Source: a bacterium (GTDB taxonomy: Bacteria > Planctomycetota > Planctomycetia > Isosphaerales > Isosphaeraceae). From it: a DNA stretch of 64,000 nucleotides. Below the pieces are notes generated by a model. That model was given only the letters and a program-made list of their open reading frames with translations, ran no database searches and was not told the DNA's origin. The translations under genes were made by a program, and so were the position numbers. Where the stretch lies: the NCBI GenBank assembly GCA_016125085.1, contig WGMM01000024.1:20860-84859 (forward strand), given 5' to 3'. Of this stretch, positions 62,530-64,000 are shown one piece after another (within the stretch, counting starts at the first letter, position 1; the number at the start of each line of letters is the position of its first letter).

Positions 62530-63666
62530 TCACCTCGGCTTTTCGCCCCCGGCGCGCTTCACGGCGGCGTCGGATTTCGCTCTCTCCGCGAAAACGCCGG
62601 ACCGCAGAACGAAACGCTGCGCCCTGCGACCGCGAATATCGCCGAGATACAAATTGCCTTCCCCATCCACGGCCATCGCGTGCACCCATTCGAGCTGACC
62701 GGGCTTTCGGCCGATCGGGAACGTCCAGCGCTCGAGTTCGCGACCGGTCACGTCGAAGGTGGCCACAATCTGGTCCTTCGGCGGAATGCCGCGGGGAATA
62801 CCGGGGATCGAAAGTCGCGGCTTCGGCATGAAACTCGACCCGCAGACATAAATGACATCGCCAGGCATAACGACGATATGCCAGGGCATCATTTTGCCCG
62901 CCCATTCGGCCAGAAACGTGCCTTCGAAATCGAAAACCTGCACACGGCCATTACTGCGGTCGGCCACATAAAGCCTGCCCTTCGAATCCAGGGCGATCGA
63001 ATGCGGCAAATCGAATTCGCCCGGGGCAGTGCCTTTTTTGCCCCAGGCTTTCACGAATTGCCCCTGGGCGTCGAATTTCACCACCCGGTGATTTCCATAA
63101 CCGTCCGCCACAAAGATCTCGCCGGTGGGAGCCACGGCGACGTCGGTCGGCTGGTCGAAATGTGTCGAGTCTTCGCCCGCCACGCCTGAAGTGCCCAGCG
63201 TCAGTAGCAGTTTCCCGGTCAAATCGTATTTCCGGACGACATGCAGGCCGGCATCGACCAGCCACACGTGCCCCTGATCGTCAACCCGGACCTGGTGCGG
63301 ACGCCCGAACTGCCCTTCGCCCCAGGCCTTGAGCCGTTCGCCCGACTTGTCGTAGATTTCCACAGGCACGTCGCCTCGATGGAACGCCCAGATATGCCCC
63401 TCGTGATCCAGGCACAGGCCCGACATTTCGCCCCAGGCAGGGCCGTCGTTCGGGCTTTTCGGCCAGCTCACGTCGAGTTCGATCGGCTGCCCCGGGGTCG
63501 GTATCGCCAGCTTATCCGGTAATTTCACGGCCTTTGCGGACGATTCCTGCGCCTGGCACGAATTCACGCCGGATCCGCCCGACGTCCATTCGACAATGCC
63601 GAGAATCGCCAGGCAAAATAGCTGAAAAACCGGCCTTTTCAGGCCCTTACCGGGATCGAACGCCAT
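62530..63666 (-). CDS. NHL-repeat beta-propeller protein, exported
   Basis: A 378-residue protein. A hydrophobic segment at about residues 12-30 (VFQLFCLAILGIVEW) acts as signal or lipoprotein-type leader. Then come six NHL-type blades (GQFGRPHQVRVDDQGHVWLVDAGLHVV, HFDQPTDVAVAPTGEIFVADGYGNHRVVKF, GEFDLPHSIALDSKGRLYVADRSNGRVQVF, GQLEWVHAMAVDGEGNLYLGDIRGRRAQRF). It resembles the propeller of peptidyl-alpha-hydroxyglycine alpha-amidating lyase, but planctomycetes have many such propellers with no proven activity. Confidence 0.85.
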   Translation of the reverse strand: MAFDPGKGLKRPVFQLFCLAILGIVEWTSGGSGVNSCQAQESSAKAVKLPDKLAIPTPGQPIELDVSWPKSPNDGPAWGEMSGLCLDHEGHIWAFHRGDVPVEIYDKSGERLKAWGEGQFGRPHQVRVDDQGHVWLVDAGLHVVRKYDLTGKLLLTLGTSGVAGEDSTHFDQPTDVAVAPTGEIFVADGYGNHRVVKFDAQGQFVKAWGKKGTAPGEFDLPHSIALDSKGRLYVADRSNGRVQVFDFEGTFLAEWAGKMMPWHIVVMPGDVIYVCGSSFMPKPRLSIPGIPRGIPPKDQIVATFDVTGRELERWTFPIGRKPGQLEWVHAMAVDGEGNLYLGDIRGRRAQRFVLRSGVFAERAKSDAAVKRAGGEKPR

Positions 63667-64000
63667 TTCCGCCTGCCTCGAAATTCACCGAACGCCCCGC
63701 CCCTGACCGACATCCGGAAAGGCTGGCGACTCGCCCGAACTTACTCGAACGGCAGATCTTCGGCATAGTCCGATTCGGGCCAAATCCCCTCAGGGAGGGG
63801 CAATCGTTCCGATTCAGGAGAGATTGCGGCTTACGCAATCTGAGCATTATGCGCAAAGTATCAGCCGAAGTCCGAAGACTCCGGCTGATGCTGCAGATGA
63901 ATCGCTCGACGATTCCGCCGGGACGGTCAACGGCCCCGAACGGCGCGGGCCAGCGTCGGACGAGGAGACCTCACAACCTTCTTCGCCGCAAGCTTCGTCG
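63667..64000. other. Intergenic end of window with two strong hairpins
   Basis: Bases 63821-63841 form an 8-bp hairpin (AGATTGCG, GCTTA, CGCAATCT) and bases 63860-63889 a longer one (ATCAGCCG and CGGCTGAT, then AGTC/GACT after one mismatch, loop CGAA). No T run follows either. A frame opening at ATG 63849 reaches the window edge but has no ribosome binding site, so I do not call it. Confidence 0.45.

Noticed and set aside
63849..64000. A partial rightward gene starting at ATG 63849
   Set aside because: No ribosome binding site, its start lies in a hairpin region, and the predicted peptide is basic and low in content; too short to support.

Overview
The window reads as chromosomal DNA of a planctomycete (phylum Planctomycetota). 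Signs of this are the PSCyt1/DUF1549/DUF1553 plus DUF1501 gene pair, ECF-sigma and Ser/Thr-kinase genes with TPR tails, a giant surface protein with an LEGRMLL-type N-terminal motif, several Gfo/Idh, BNR-sialidase and seven-bladed lactonase genes with Sec or Tat signals, and loosely packed intergenic DNA. I cannot name the genus from sequence alone.

Bases 1 to about 10,454 are the right arm of a prophage or phage-derived integrative element. Twenty-one tightly coupled genes run leftward: an HTH regulator, small proteins, a YqaJ-type exonuclease, RecT, a coiled-coil protein, a tRNA and a tRNA-like element, CsrA, small proteins, a winged-helix replication initiator with five palindromic iteron-like repeats inside its coding sequence, a zinc-cysteine protein, a RusA-like resolvase and more small proteins. 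One small gene diverges to the right. Between it and the HTH gene lie two facing promoters and a near-palindromic operator that recurs inside the HTH gene. The element ends at the 3' half of a tRNA-Arg(CCT) gene, the expected trace of tRNA-directed integration, next to an intact tRNA-Arg(TCT). The integrase and structural genes must lie left of the window.

Bases 10,800-17,426 hold a complete leftward urease operon in transcription order: UT-type urea transporter, ureA, ureB, ureC, ureE, ureF, ureG, ureD. An outer-membrane porin (17,907-19,796) diverges from it, suggesting a urea uptake and hydrolysis module.

Bases 20,281-29,738 carry a 2,143-residue secreted protein followed 35 bp downstream by a transmembrane Ser/Thr kinase with TPRs. 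The giant protein combines RTX-like repeats, about 33 copies of a 19-residue repeat, a metzincin motif and a PPC-like domain.

Bases 30,407-42,575 are a scavenging and secreted-enzyme region: an LTXXQ-type periplasmic protein, an esterase coupled to a Gfo/Idh/MocA oxidoreductase, a BNR sialidase-like protein, a leftward operon of MFS permease, MlrC-type metallopeptidase and enolase-superfamily enzyme, a clan GH-A glycoside hydrolase, a lactonase-fold protein and a SET-domain protein.

Bases 43,181-54,974 carry an ECF-like sigma factor overlapping a zinc-finger/kinase/transmembrane protein, the cytochrome/DUF1549/DUF1553 plus DUF1501 pair, a DUF4239 membrane protein, a second lactonase and a second BNR protein. 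Bases 55,318-63,666 are mostly small exported or membrane proteins (coiled coil, zinc ribbon, YcxB-like, DUF202), an SDR dehydrogenase, a PDZ plus alpha/beta-hydrolase fusion and an NHL-repeat protein. The window ends in two strong hairpins.
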